A DNA stretch of 64,000 bases, taken from assembly GCA_016713535.1 (NCBI GenBank), contig JADJOY010000007.1:62001-126000 (forward strand). The letters run 5' to 3'. The notes below the pieces were generated by a model. It did not search any database. It had not been told where the DNA came from and saw only the letters and a program-made list of their open reading frames with translations. Shown piece after piece: positions 19,396-29,732 of the stretch (within the stretch, counting starts at the first letter, position 1; every line of letters starts with the position of its first letter). The stretch comes from JADJOY01 sp016713535 [NCBI: Deltaproteobacteria bacterium] (GTDB taxonomy: Bacteria > JADJOY01). Made by a program: the position numbers and the translations under genes.

Positions 19396-20328
19396 CTCGC
19401 GAGCGGCGGTGCTGTCGCCGGTGACGAGCACCTTCCCCATCGCGAACGCCTGGTACGCCTTGTTCGGCATCACCAGGTCCGCCTTGCGGGTGCCGCCCAC
19501 GATCCCCAGGCACACCTCCGCGCCCTCGATGAGCTTGGGCAGCTCCTCGTACGGCACCCACTCGATCAGCGTCACGTGCGGCACGTCGCGGGTGCGCGCG
19601 GCGCCGTAGACCGCGCGCGCCTCGTCGGCGAAGTCGCCGCGGCCGATGAACGTGAACGACACGTCCTCGGCGGCGAGGAGCCTGGACGCCTCGAACATGG
19701 TGCGCACGCCGTGGAGCGGCAGGTACTTGCCGTAGTAGAGGACGCGCAGCGGGCCGGCGGCGCGGCGCACGCCGAGCGCATGGAAGACGCGCTCGTCGGC
19801 GCCGGTGTGGATCGTGATCAGCTTCTCGAGCGGCACGCCGAAGCGCTCCGCGAAGTAGCGGCGGTGGGCGCCGGTGTCGGTGACCACCACGTCGGGCAGC
19901 GAGTAGATCCAGCGCTCGGCGCCGGCGATGGCGCGCGCAGCGAGCGAGCCCGGCGCGCAGAAGCGCTTGTCCTCGACCAGCGTGTTGTAGACCGAGACCA
20001 GCGGATCGAGGACCAGCGGACGGCGAGTGAGCCGCGTGAGCAGCCACGCGAGCGGCACGTCGAGGTGGCCGTTGAAGCCGACCACCATCACGTCGTAGCG
20101 CGGCAGTCGCGCGTGGCGAACCGTGAGGACCGCGAGCGCCGCCAGGTAGCGGAGCGCGAGGCGTACCAGCGACGGCGCGCGGAAGTAGTCGCGCAGCTTG
20201 ATGCGCGTGAGCCCCCACACCTCGACGTGACACTCGACGACCTCGACGCCGTGGCGCGCGAGCCCGTCGATCGCGATGCGGTTGCGCGGGTAGTCGCGCT
20301 CGTACGTGCCGAACCAGCAGACGCGCAT
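19114..20328 (-). CDS. GT4-like glycosyltransferase, convergent with the GT2-GT4 gene
   Basis: 404 residues from ATG 20328. Begins MRVCWFGTYERDYPRNRIAIDGL, an N-terminal Rossmann strand, and continues with DVMVVGFNGHLDVPLAWLLTR, VVTDTGAHRRYFAERFGVP, TIHTGADERVFHAL and the donor-side block FTFIGRGDFADEARAVYG, EVCLGIVGGTRKADLVMPNKAYQAFAMGKVLVTGDS. This resembles transferases of O-antigen or exopolysaccharide clusters. Domain homology ends around RWLALVEAL (about 19,190); the last 25 residues are antisense to the neighbour's C-terminus. A compound hairpin lies about 18 bases upstream of the start and may affect its translation. Confidence 0.85.
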   Translation of the reverse strand: MRVCWFGTYERDYPRNRIAIDGLARHGVEVVECHVEVWGLTRIKLRDYFRAPSLVRLALRYLAALAVLTVRHARLPRYDVMVVGFNGHLDVPLAWLLTRLTRRPLVLDPLVSVYNTLVEDKRFCAPGSLAARAIAGAERWIYSLPDVVVTDTGAHRRYFAERFGVPLEKLITIHTGADERVFHALGVRRAAGPLRVLYYGKYLPLHGVRTMFEASRLLAAEDVSFTFIGRGDFADEARAVYGAARTRDVPHVTLIEWVPYEELPKLIEGAEVCLGIVGGTRKADLVMPNKAYQAFAMGKVLVTGDSTAARELLGADPCAVLVPMADAHALADAIRALARDPLKRRWLGERAARAFRERWSVERIGARWLALVEALARGERALGHSERFAVEGEEVAGEALRREA

Positions 20329-20345
20329 GGAACGGGTCCTCGGAG

Positions 20346-20378
20346 AGGCTCGCGCAACTTTGGTTGCGTGATGAGCCT
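20346..20378 (-). promoter_or_regulatory. Compound hairpin in the leader of the convergent glycosyltransferase gene
   Basis: Two nested stems: outer AGGCTC with GAGCCT, inner CGCAAC with GTTGCG, loop TTTG. It is 18 bases upstream of ATG 20328 on the minus strand, so it would sit in the 5' leader or promoter. It could be an operator or an mRNA structure limiting translation; nothing else supports either. Confidence 0.4.
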
Positions 20379-20417
20379 AGTGCGCCCCGATCGTGCAAGC
20401 TACGTTCCCCGCGTCAC

Positions 20418-20719
20418 GGCCGCGACGGAGCGCGGCCCTCACGCCACTGTGTGACCTGGAGGGCGCCGGTCCCTCGGCGCCGCAGCGGGCGAGCCCGAGC
20501 GATCCCCCGCCCGCGACGGAGCGCGGCCCTCCACGCCACTCGTGTCCACGACGCTGGAGGGCGCCGGTCCCTCGGCGCCGCAGCGGACGAGCCCGAGCGA
20601 TCCCCCGCCCGCGACGGAGCGCGGCTCTCCAGCCCAATCGCGCCCTCGGCTGGAGCGCGGCCGCTCCGTCGGCCGCCAGGAATCGACCGCCGGGTCGGTG
20701 ACGGAGCACCGACGCTCCA
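20418..20719. repeat. Repeat array B: seven hairpin modules of four types
   Basis: In order: reverse C/G type with stem GGCCGCG and loop ACGGAG (20,418-20,441); forward stem GGCGCCG, loop GTCCCT (20,457-20,481); reverse GGCCGCG-type again near 20,514; forward GGCGCCG-type near 20,553; reverse GGCCGCG-type near 20,613; forward stem GCGGCCG, loop CTCCGT (20,651-20,676); reverse stem GTCGGTG, loop ACGGAG (20,694-20,719). The last lies 22 bases from the 3' end of the downstream minus-strand regulator gene. This is a mixed, low-copy array rather than a long tandem expansion. Confidence 0.9.
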
Positions 20720-20741
20720 GGCCCGCGGCCCGCGGCGCGCC

Positions 20742-22394
20742 TCAGCCCTTCGGCGGATAGTCCCCCAGGTCGTACTCCCTGAGCTTCTCGTAGAACTTGG
20801 CGCGCGACATATCGAGCAGCTTGATCGCATTGTCGCGGTGGCCACCCGTGAACTCGAGGGCGCGGCGGATGTGCTCGCGCTCGGTGCGCTTGATCAGCAC
20901 CTTCAGGCTCTCCGGCGCCTCGCTCGGCGTCGGCACGCTGTCGCTGCCCTCGCGCGCCAGCGTGCGCGGCAGATCGGCGAGCCGGACCATGTCACCGGGC
21001 ACGACGATCGTCGCGTATTCGATCGCGTTCATGAGCTCGCGCACGTTTCCCGGCCATGAATACGCGCACATCGCCCGCAGCGCCGCCGCCTCGAACGACT
21101 TGCCGGGTGCCAGGCGAGCCAGGAAGTGGTGGGCGAGCGGCTCGATGTCGTCGCGCCGCTCGCGCAGCGGCGGCACCTCGATGCGCGCCACGTTGATCCG
21201 GTAGAAGAGGTCGTCGCGGAACCGCCCCTCCTTCACCTCGCGATCCAGGTTCACGTTGGTCGCGGTGATGACCCGGACGTCGACCGGAACCTCCCGCTTG
21301 GCTCCCATCGGCCGCACTCGCTGCTCCTGGATCGCGCGCAGCAGCATCACCTGGATCTCGGGAGACGCGGTGGTGATCTCGTCGAGGAAGAGCACGCCGC
21401 CGTTCGCCTGCTCGAAGAAGCCGTGGTGGTCGTGGATGGCGTCGGTAAAGGACCCCTTCACGTGGCCGAAGAGCTGCGACTCCGCGGTCTCGCGCGAGAG
21501 CGTCCCCATGTTCACCGGGACGAACGGCCCGTCGCGGCGGTCGGACTCCTGGTGGATCGCCCGCGCGACGACCTCCTTGCCGACGCCGGTCTCGCCCAGG
21601 ATCACCACCGGGGCGCGCGCCGCCGCCACCCGCCGCGCCAGCTCGAAGGCGGCGCGCAGCGCCGCGCTGCGCCCCACGAGGTGATGGGTGGCGCCGTAAG
21701 CGCGCTCGAGGGTCTCGGTGCGCGCCTTCGCCACCGCCCGCTCCGAGTGGAGGCGGGTCAGGTTCCCGATCGCGATGCACGCGTAGTGGGCGAGCGCCTG
21801 CAGGAACTTCAGGTCCTCGTGGTCGAACGCCCGCACCCGCACGTTGTTGTCGGCGTAGAGCAGCCCGATGGGCTCGGCCGGGTTGCCGAGCGGGCAGCAC
21901 ATCACCGAGCGGATCCCGTGCGCCACCACGCTCGCCGAGCCGCTGAACTTGGGTTCCTCGGCCGCGTCGAAGGTGAGGATCGACTCGCCCTTGTCGAGCA
22001 CCCGGCCCGTCATCGTGGTGGAGAGTGGCATCTCCCCGCCCGGAGTGATCGGGACCTGATGAGCCCACTGCGGGACGAGCTTCCCACCCTCGCACGTCGC
22101 GAGCAGCGCCCGCTCCGCCCCCAACAGCTCGACCGCCGCCCCCACGATCCGCTCGAAGAGCCGCGGCAGCGCCTCCGCCGAAAAGAGCTGCCCGGCCAGC
22201 TCGTAAAGCTTGGCCAGGCGGCGGTAGGAGCGGCGGAGGTCGGCGGGGGAAATGGCGTCGGGGTCGGCCGGAAAGGGAGTCGACGCCTGCACACTCACCC
22301 CCGACGGCGTGTCGGCCTCTCGCGATCCGCGACTGTCAGCCACCTGCCCGTTGGGCTCGTCCGGCTCCCGCATTTCCCCCTCACGATGGACCAA
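20742..22394 (-). CDS. GAF-AAA+-Fis enhancer-binding regulator with altered GAFTGA loop
   Basis: 550 residues from ATG 22394 (MREPDEPN, eight codons on, is an alternative start). An N-terminal low-complexity tail precedes a GAF sensor domain (about residues 60-215: [49 protein letters not shown]). The AAA+ domain (about 235-460) has Walker A GETGVGKE, Walker [10 protein letters not shown], and arginine-finger region [11 protein letters not shown]. The C-terminus is a Fis-type helix-turn-helix ([22 protein letters not shown]). The loop that contacts sigma-54 reads GSFTDA rather than GAFTGA, keeping F and T only. Its ability to open sigma-54 promoters is therefore uncertain. The FadL-type gene on the same strand lies upstream. 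Confidence 0.9.
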   Translation of the reverse strand: MVHREGEMREPDEPNGQVADSRGSREADTPSGVSVQASTPFPADPDAISPADLRRSYRRLAKLYELAGQLFSAEALPRLFERIVGAAVELLGAERALLATCEGGKLVPQWAHQVPITPGGEMPLSTTMTGRVLDKGESILTFDAAEEPKFSGSASVVAHGIRSVMCCPLGNPAEPIGLLYADNNVRVRAFDHEDLKFLQALAHYACIAIGNLTRLHSERAVAKARTETLERAYGATHHLVGRSAALRAAFELARRVAAARAPVVILGETGVGKEVVARAIHQESDRRDGPFVPVNMGTLSRETAESQLFGHVKGSFTDAIHDHHGFFEQANGGVLFLDEITTASPEIQVMLLRAIQEQRVRPMGAKREVPVDVRVITATNVNLDREVKEGRFRDDLFYRINVARIEVPPLRERRDDIEPLAHHFLARLAPGKSFEAAALRAMCAYSWPGNVRELMNAIEYATIVVPGDMVRLADLPRTLAREGSDSVPTPSEAPESLKVLIKRTEREHIRRALEFTGGHRDNAIKLLDMSRAKFYEKLREYDLGDYPPKG

Positions 22395-22588
22395 CGCCCG
22401 CCCACATTACGGCGACCGGGACTTCCGGAACAACTCACGCCGTCGGGCGACGACTCTGTGACGAATGGCACGGAGGCATTCCGGTGCGATCTAGGTGCTT
22501 CCCGAACAACGATCCGCGCTCGTCTGATTCTCGGATACCCGACGTCTCGGGATCGGTCGATCGATCGCGCCGAGCCTCTCGACCAGGA

Positions 22589-24004
22589 TCAGAAATACGC
22601 CACCGTCGACACGTAGAGGTTGTGCTGCGTGACGTCGATCGCGTTCTCGGGCTGGGCGAGGACGTTGTTCAGCACGGCGACCCCGTCGAGGTTCTGGCCG
22701 GTCCGGAGCTGGTACGCGAGGTCGATGCTGGCTCGATCCCAGGTGAAACCGAAGCCGATCGACCCGCCGTAGCAGTCCTCCGGTGCGCCGCGCGAGGGCT
22801 CGGGGTCGTGGAAGGCGCCGAGCCGGAGCGCGATCACACCTTCACTCAGCCTCAGCAGGTATTCGCCACCGGCGCGCACGGTGGTGACCGGGTCCGCGTG
22901 GTAGCCGCCGGGCGGGCCGTCGGACGGGTAGAGCGGGTTCGCCGGATCGACCGGGTCGCCGCTGATCAGGTATTCGTTGCCCTGGCTGTCGGAGAGCCGG
23001 AACTCGTCCCAGCGCACGTGGGTGACGTCCACCGAGACGCGTAGCTCGTCCGTCGGCTGCACCGCCACACCTAGGCCCACCTGGAGCGGCAGCTCCATCC
23101 GCAGCCGCGCGCGCCGCTCACCGGTCTGGACGCCGCTGTCGAAGGCGGTGGTGACGTTCCGAAACCCCGCCTGGAACGGCAGCTTCACCACGGAGCCCAC
23201 GCGCAACACCTCGGTCGCCCGCCACAGCACCCCGAAGGTCGCGTTGGTGCCGTCGAAGAGGTCGTTGCGGGTCTTGAACGTGCTCTGCGACTCGCTGTGC
23301 TCGCCCGCGAAGTCGAGGGTGTTGTGGACGTCGAGGCGGCTGTCCCACGCCACCGCGCGGCCGATCCCGTCCATCCAGAAGTTTACGGCTACGCCGAGCG
23401 AGAGCTCGGGAAGCACCTCGGCGGCGAACGCTGGCGAGAGCGCGTAGAGCGCCCCGCCCTGCTCGAACGTGCCATCGGCGGTGGAGAAGCTCTCCGGGCG
23501 GGTCTGCTCGTAGTGGAGCGAGAACTCGCGGTCGAACGAGAAGGTCTGCTGGTAGTTGAGCGAGGCGATCACGTTCCGCCCGCCCCACGAGAACGGCACC
23601 GCGACGCTCAGGTAGTCGAGGTGGGCGGCGCCGACGTCCGAACGGCCGACGCGGTCGTCCTCGAGGAGGTCGGCGGTCTCGGTCACGTTCCGCGGAACGT
23701 GGTCGGTCTCGTAGACGCCGAGACCGACGGCGGAGATCTCGGGGCGCTCGAGCTGGACGAGCCCGCCCGGGTTCCACGACGCGGCGGTGGCGTCGTCGGC
23801 GAGCGCGATGAAGGCCGAGCCCACGCCCGTGGCGCGCGCGCCCGCCCCCACCGGGCTCGGCGCCGAGCTGATCGCGACGTCGAAGCGGCCCACTTGCGCG
23901 TGCGCCGGAGCGAACGCCAGCACGGCGAGCACCACGGATGCACCCCAGGCGGCGCTACGGCTGCGCCCTCGGTGCTCTTGCCCGCCGACGCTTCCCCGCA
24001 TCAT
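22589..24004 (-). CDS. FadL/OmpP1-family outer-membrane transporter, copy 1
   Basis: 471 residues with a signal peptide (GASVVLAVLAFAPAHAQ). The mature start VGRFDVAISSAPSPVGAGARATGVGSAFIALADDATAASWNPGGL is the classic N-terminal hatch of FadL-type barrels, which move hydrophobic molecules such as long-chain fatty acids or aromatics across the outer membrane. It ends with an aromatic residue (NLYVSTVAYF), as barrels do. A paralogue lies at 26,501-27,935; both share SPVGAGARATG, FIA-ADDATAASWNPGG and DPEP-RGAP blocks. It is divergent from the CsgG-like lipoprotein gene. Confidence 0.9.
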   Translation of the reverse strand: MMRGSVGGQEHRGRSRSAAWGASVVLAVLAFAPAHAQVGRFDVAISSAPSPVGAGARATGVGSAFIALADDATAASWNPGGLVQLERPEISAVGLGVYETDHVPRNVTETADLLEDDRVGRSDVGAAHLDYLSVAVPFSWGGRNVIASLNYQQTFSFDREFSLHYEQTRPESFSTADGTFEQGGALYALSPAFAAEVLPELSLGVAVNFWMDGIGRAVAWDSRLDVHNTLDFAGEHSESQSTFKTRNDLFDGTNATFGVLWRATEVLRVGSVVKLPFQAGFRNVTTAFDSGVQTGERRARLRMELPLQVGLGVAVQPTDELRVSVDVTHVRWDEFRLSDSQGNEYLISGDPVDPANPLYPSDGPPGGYHADPVTTVRAGGEYLLRLSEGVIALRLGAFHDPEPSRGAPEDCYGGSIGFGFTWDRASIDLAYQLRTGQNLDGVAVLNNVLAQPENAIDVTQHNLYVSTVAYF

Positions 24005-24209
24005 CGCCGGGGACTCTAGCGATCCGATGAGGGCGCGTCGAAGCGCCTTCGCACGACGCTCGTCCGATCCTCGGACTCCGGCATTCGGAGATCGAACGCG
24101 GCCGCGGCCGCGCCGCGACCGCCGTACCCGCGTAACTCACTGATCTCATTCGGGCATCCTGGGATACCAGGAGCGAGGCCTGACACCGGCGCCGGCGGGC
24201 GCGCAGGAT

Positions 24210-24245
24210 GCAACCCGCATATTTGGATCGCGTGATACGGGTTGC
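24210..24245. promoter_or_regulatory. Inverted repeat in the divergent FadL-lipoprotein intergenic region
   Basis: GCAACCCG at 24,210-24,217 and its reverse complement CGGGTTGC at 24,238-24,245, separated by a 20-base AT-richer spacer containing CATATTTGGATCG. The position, between two divergent genes of one apparent system, and the spacing suit a dimeric operator. A chance palindrome is possible. Confidence 0.35.
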
Positions 24246-24301
24246 GGTGTATCGCGCCACGGACGTAGTATCGGCACGCCCGTGTCTCGCCCGCTGCACT
24301 T

Positions 24302-26504
24302 ATGAGCCCACTTCGCGCCCCATCGCTCGCTCGACCGGCCAAGCCGGACGGCATCCAGACGCCTCGGACAGCCAGGTGCGCGCGCCTCGCGGCGGCACTC
24401 GCCGGCCTCACCCTCCTCCTCACCGGCTGCCCGCCGCCCAACTACCACGCGCCGGTCCTCAAGGACGGCAAGGAGTGTGGGGCTACGTCTGGGTGGATCT
24501 GGCGCGCCACCTGGTGGAATTTCTACGAGCGCGGCCAGTCGTGGGCCGAGTGCGACCTCCTCGACTACGCCGTCGACGACTTCCGGATGGCGATCGAGCG
24601 CCGCGAGGCCGACCAGCGTCATGCCCGCACCTACGGCATGCACTTCCTCGACGACTACTTCCCGCACCGCGAGCTCGGAATCGCGCTGCTGCGCCAGGGC
24701 AAGCTCGAGGACGCCGCGCGCGAGCTCGAGAGCTCGCTCGGCGCCGAGCCCTCGGCGCGCGCCAAGTTCTACCTGAACGAGGTGCGCCGCAACTCGCTGC
24801 GCCGCCGCGGGCTCGGCCCCCTGCCCGGCCCGGCGATCCTCCTCGACGGCGCCGCCACCTTCGCCACCCGCGAGCCGAGTGTGTGGATCTCGGGGCGGGC
24901 GCGGTCGGACCAGTACGTCGGCGCCATCGCGGTCAACGGACAGGCCCAGCTCATCGAGCTCGGTGAGGTCGAGGTGCCGTTCCGCGCCGAGGTGCCCGTC
25001 CCCCTCGGCGCGAGCGCGGTGACGGTGGTGGCCACCGATCTCCTCGGCAACCAGAGCCGGTCCGTGATCTCCATCACCGGCGACCGCGAGGGCCCGGTGC
25101 TAGCGATCCAGGACATCGTGCCGGGCCGAAGCCGCGAGATCACGCTCACCGGGACCGTCCAGGACGCGGCCGGGCTCGCCGCCGTCGAGATCGCGGGCGC
25201 GAACCTCATTCGAGACCGGTCGTCCGTATTTCGGATCCAGCAGACCATCCCGCTCCCCGCGGACGACCGCATCACCTTCCGCGCCCAGGACCTCCTCGGT
25301 AACGAGACCACCGGCACCATCGTCCTCGAAGGGGGCGGTGCGACGCCCGTAGCGCGGGGGCTCGTCCCCCGCCCGGTGCTCGTCGCGTCCCTCGACTCGG
25401 ACCTGCCCTCCCCCACCGTCGCGTTCCGCGGAACGCGCTCGGCCTCGTGGGACGCCACCCCCCGCCTCGCCGCCTCGTCCCTCAACGAGATCCGCTGGAA
25501 GCTCGGCGAGAAACTCGACACCGCCCTCGACCGCGAGCCGCCCCTCGTCCGCATCGATGGCCTCACCGACTCCCAAACCGTCTACCTCGACCGCATCTTC
25601 GTCACCGGCAACGTCTCGGACGACTCGCGGGTCAAGACGATCCGTGTCAACGCGAAAGAGCTCGAGTTCACCCCGGGGCGTAGCGTGTTCTTCAGCTCGC
25701 TCGTCCCGCTGACCGACGGCACGAACGAGATCCGCGTTGCCTCGACGGACCTCACCGGCAAGCGCACCGAGCGGGTGCTCCACCTGGAACGGAAGCGCCC
25801 GGCAATCGAAGACCCGAGCGTTCGCCTCGCGGTCGCGTCCATGCCCTTCCGCGAGGGGCGAAGACACCCTCAGCTCGTGGTCCCAGGTGATGCAGCAGTT
25901 CCTGGTCGACGGCCTCGTCGACCAACGCCGATATCGCGTCGTCGACCGCGAGACCATCGACAAGGCCATGCAGGAGCGAAAGCTCTCCGCCAGCGACCTC
26001 GTCGACCCCGACGAAGCCCTCGACCTCGCGAAGGTCACCCCCGCCGAAGCGATCCTCATCGGCCGCGTTTACCGCCGCGGCCCCTCGCTCGAGGCCTGGG
26101 TGAAGATCATCGACACCGAGACCTCTCTCGAGCTCGCGATCGAAGACGTCTACGGCGAGAACGCCACCACCCAGGACCTCAAGCCCATGATGACCGCGCT
26201 GGCACAGAAGCTCGCCCTCGCGATCCCCCGCCTCGAAACGCCCGTGGACGCCGTGGACGGCGATGACGTCACCATCGCGAAGGGGTCCGCCGACAAGCTC
26301 AAGCCTGGCCTCGCCGTGATCGTGTTCCGCCGCAGCGATCCGATCGACAGCCCGGGCAGCGGCCACCCGCTCGGGTTCGCGTACGAACGGATCGCGCCGG
26401 GGCGCCTCCAGTCAGTCACCACGGCCTCGAGCCACGCAAAGCTCGCCCCTTCCAAACCGAACCACCCCTACACCCTCGCTGGAGATCTTCTGGTCATCCG
26501 ATGA
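24302..26504 (+). CDS. Large lipoprotein with Ig-like middle and CsgG/LpoB-like C-terminus, one frameshift
   Basis: About 734 residues once the frame is restored. Signal and lipobox: AGLTLLLTGC. Residues 60-170 are helical and TPR-like (ELGIALLRQGKLEDAARELESSLGAEPSARAKFYLNE). Residues 190-500 are repeated beta-rich segments (VPLGASAVTVVATDLLGNQSRSV, VPLTDGTNEIRVASTDLTGKRT) of Ig/cadherin-like type. The C-terminal 215 residues match the CsgG/LpoB fold: MQQFLVDGLVDQRRYRVVDRETIDKAM, ILIGRVYRRGPSLEAWVKIID. The frame breaks near 25,856; one extra base gives FREGAEDTLSSWSQVM. The stop overlaps the next barrel gene's ATG (ATGA), so the lipoprotein and FadL copy 2 are translationally coupled. Confidence 0.8.
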
Positions 26505-27935
26505 TTCGAAACCCTCGCTGCTGCCGCCCAACCTCCTCGACTTCGTCCGCCGCCGCTGCCAATGCACTCCATCGTCGCCGCCGAGCTCGTTATCGCCTCG
26601 CGGGCATCCTCGCCGCGATCGCGGCCCCTGGGCGCTGGCGAGGCGATGGCGCAGGGCGTCTCCATCTCGACCGTGTTCAGCTCGCCGCCGAGCCCCGTGG
26701 GCGCCGGCGCCCGCGCCACTGGCTTTGGCTCGGCGTTCATCGCGATCGCGGACGACGCGACCGCCGCTTCCTGGAACCCGGGCGGCCTCACCCAGCTCGA
26801 GAGCCCCGAGATGTCAGCGGTCGGACGCGGCTCGTACCAGAAGGTGCGCTACGGCGCCGGCAGCCGAACCGGCGACTTCGGCGGCGGCTTCGACGAGACC
26901 ATCTCGACCGCCTGCCAGACCGACTCGTTCGGGACGATCGGACTCAACTTCCTGAGCGGCACGATGCCCTTCACCGTGGCGGATCGGAACCTGGTGGTCT
27001 CGATGAGCTACCAGCAGATGATCTCCTTCGACCACGACCTCCACTACAACAATACCGTCGAGTCGCCCGGTGGCACAGTCAGCACCGCCACTCACCTCGA
27101 AGAAGAGGGCGGGCTGGACGCGGCGACGCTCTCGATGGCGTTCGACGTGTTGCCGGACCTCGCGATCGGCGCATCAGCCAACTATTGGTTCGACTCCTTG
27201 ATCCACCCCTATGCATGGCGCGAGCATTACACCAACCACTCGGAACTCATCATTCCCGGGATCGATCCCATCGTCAGCGACGGAGCCGGGCAATTCACGG
27301 TGCGCGGATTCAACGGTCTCAACGGCACCTTCGAGTTCCTATGGAAGTTGCCCGCCAACCTGGCGCTTGGCGGCGTCGTGAAGATGCCCGTGACCTCGGA
27401 CCTTACTCGCGTCATCCGATCCGCCGAGTCGGCCGACGCACCGGACTATAAAGACCGCTTCCGCCTGCACCTGCCGACCACCGTGGGTGGCGGAGTGAGC
27501 TGGGCACCGGCCGACAACGCGAAGCTCTCCGCCGACGTCACGTACGTGGACTGGGGTAGCTTCCGCGTCACCGATTCCACGGGCGCCTCATACCTCGTGA
27601 CCGGCGACCCCGTCGGCGAATACGACGTCGATGGCACGATCACCGGCCGAATCGGCGGCGAGTACATCTGGATGCTCGACGCCGGCAAGCTGGCCGCGCG
27701 CGGCGGTCTCTTCTACGACCCCGAGCCTACGCGGGGCGCCCCCAGGCCGCTCTACGGCGCCGGTCTCGGCCTCGGCTTCTCGAACGAGAGCTTCGCGTTC
27801 GACCTCGCCTACCAAGCGCGATTTGGCTTCGATGTCCGAAACACGACGATCGCGATCCAGATCCTCGGCGTGCCATCCGTCGAAGCCGACATCTTCCAGA
27901 ACTTCTTCTATGCGTCGTTGATCAAGTACTTCTGA
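26501..27935 (+). CDS. FadL/OmpP1-family outer-membrane transporter, copy 2, frameshift in signal peptide
   Basis: Start at ATG 26501 within an ATGA overlap. The first 43 codons give a basic stretch then LAGILAAIAAP, a signal peptide; one base is missing near 26,630, after which the frame gives GAGEAMAQGVSIST and the mature barrel. The hatch motif PPSPVGAGARATGFGSAFIAIADDATAASWNPGGL is clear, and the C-terminus ends YASLIKYF. A caller ignoring the break would start at ATG 26562 and lose the export signal. It is a paralogue of the gene at 22,589-24,004; the role is presumably transport of a hydrophobic compound. Confidence 0.85.
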
Positions 27936-28003
27936 GCATCAGGCAGGTGCCTTCGCCAGCACGACGCTCATCAGTCGCCCCGTCCTGAACTCCAATCTGG
28001 TCA

Positions 28004-29698
28004 CTACTGCGCCGGCACCTCGATGAGCACAGGTGACGCGGTCATTGGGTCGACGCCATCATTCGGAAAAAACACGAACTGCCAAACAATCTTCAGCTCC
28101 GCCTGCGCCACGTTCCCTGGTTCTTCCTTGTAACCCCAGCGCGAGAGCTCTGGATCTAGGTGATACTGAGACACACGCGTCCCGACCATCTCCTTAAGCT
28201 GCTCAGTTGCGAGTGCCGCCGCATCCGACTCCTTCGTCACGGTCTTGCACGCTGTCGGTCCGCCGCTAGCCTCGATCTCCCTTAAGACGATCGCGACACG
28301 CAGGATGCGACCATCGCCGCCCATCTGGATCTTGACCACCCCCCCACTTCCGACACTGGGCGCAAGAGCCGCACCCGGGCCCCCGACACACTTGCTTCCC
28401 ACGTCGATCAACCGCCGGAAGGTCAAGAACACGTCCTTGGTCCTGAGGTGGTCGTTCAACGGCTTCGTGATGAGGGGCGTCCCGTCCGCGGCGCGAGCGA
28501 CCCGCATGATCTCATTCACAGCCACATCGAGCGCAAACCTCTGACCAAGCAACGCCTCGATCATTGATTGAGCGCCAGCCACCGAACCCGCGCTCGTCGC
28601 GCCGCCCCACGGCTTCACGGGCCCCACCATAGGTCGCAAGCCGGTGTCATAGTACACGGCGCCGCTCTGCTCTTCCGTCCGCCTGGCCGTTACCCCTCCA
28701 ACCAACGCACTTACGCCTTCGAGCGTTTTTCTGTGGCCAGCTCCCGAAGAGCTGAGATCGAGAGCCCTGAACACCGGCATCGAGTCCTGCGGTTGTGCCA
28801 TCACCGCCACTCCGAACGCGGTTTTTTCTTTGATGATCTGCTTGCGAAACTGCAGGTAGTAATGGCTCCCCGTTGTCGCATTCTCTTCCGCGGTGAAGCG
28901 CTGGTCGAAGAGAGGGCTATCGTCCCAATTGTCGCCCCCAACTGCCATACAGACGGGGACGGTTTCACTGTGCTGCCCGCCAGCGACGAGACCCTCACTG
29001 AACGAATCGGCGACATCATAGCCAAAACTTAAGTAGTGGTTCCATATAGAGCCATAGACCGACGCGTTCATACATGGCGCGTTCGTCGACGACCCACAAG
29101 CGAGACGAAGCCGTCGGCCGAAATGCGTGCCTCCCCATCGCTCAAACGCGTTCGCCATAACCACCGAATCCTTCGATCCGTCAAACTTCTCCGGCCAGGA
29201 ATAGGCCAACGTCAGGTCGCCCTCGATCTCCCGCGGGCCGTGGGCTAGCGTCTGGCAAATGCACTGCCAGAAGTAAGACAACCTTCCTCCCTCGTTTGGA
29301 TTCCCTAGCGCCACCTTGCGCAGATCCACCTGCGAGTTCCAAGCTGCCCACTCGCTTGGCACACCATGACTTGCTATGAAAAAGACGGTCGGAACATCCA
29401 CGCCCTCATCGGCGTCGGTGTCGGCTCCAGCTAGGCCAGCATCCACGAAATAGCGAGCGGTATCCCCGGCTTCGAGATGCACCGGCATTCGCAGCCACGT
29501 TGACGGCGCGTGGTTAGGATCGGACGGTGATCCGAACAAGAACGGGTAGATATGACCCTTGAAGTCCGCGTGCCCTGCACCCGCCCGGATTGCGAGAGAC
29601 TGACTGCAGGAACAACCAACTGCGCACGAAGCCGCCAAGACGACCAGCAGCACGGCAATCCGCTCAAGCCCGCAAAGAGGGCGACTGCTAGCGTTCAT
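28004..29698 (-). CDS. Large Cys-containing lipoprotein of unknown function
   Basis: About 564 residues from ATG 29698 (a GTG at 29722 is an alternative). MNASSRPLCGLERIAVLLVVLAASCAVGC is a lipoprotein signal with lipobox AVGC. Downstream motifs include VFFIASHGVPSEWAAWNSQVD, WQCICQTLAHGP and GRRLRLACGSSTNAPCM. The SHG segment and overall plan loosely resemble DUF6345-type exported proteins that may be hydrolase-like; I cannot confirm this. Base composition is visibly lower in GC than neighbouring genes and codon use is less biased, so it may be a transferred gene. It lies ten bases or so after the other lipoprotein on the same strand, so the pair is likely one operon. Confidence 0.6.
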   Translation of the reverse strand: MNASSRPLCGLERIAVLLVVLAASCAVGCSCSQSLAIRAGAGHADFKGHIYPFLFGSPSDPNHAPSTWLRMPVHLEAGDTARYFVDAGLAGADTDADEGVDVPTVFFIASHGVPSEWAAWNSQVDLRKVALGNPNEGGRLSYFWQCICQTLAHGPREIEGDLTLAYSWPEKFDGSKDSVVMANAFERWGGTHFGRRLRLACGSSTNAPCMNASVYGSIWNHYLSFGYDVADSFSEGLVAGGQHSETVPVCMAVGGDNWDDSPLFDQRFTAEENATTGSHYYLQFRKQIIKEKTAFGVAVMAQPQDSMPVFRALDLSSSGAGHRKTLEGVSALVGGVTARRTEEQSGAVYYDTGLRPMVGPVKPWGGATSAGSVAGAQSMIEALLGQRFALDVAVNEIMRVARAADGTPLITKPLNDHLRTKDVFLTFRRLIDVGSKCVGGPGAALAPSVGSGGVVKIQMGGDGRILRVAIVLREIEASGGPTACKTVTKESDAAALATEQLKEMVGTRVSQYHLDPELSRWGYKEEPGNVAQAELKIVWQFVFFPNDGVDPMTASPVLIEVPAQ

Positions 29699-29732
29699 TG
29701 CGGAGCGTTCGAGAGCACGCACCGATCAAAAA

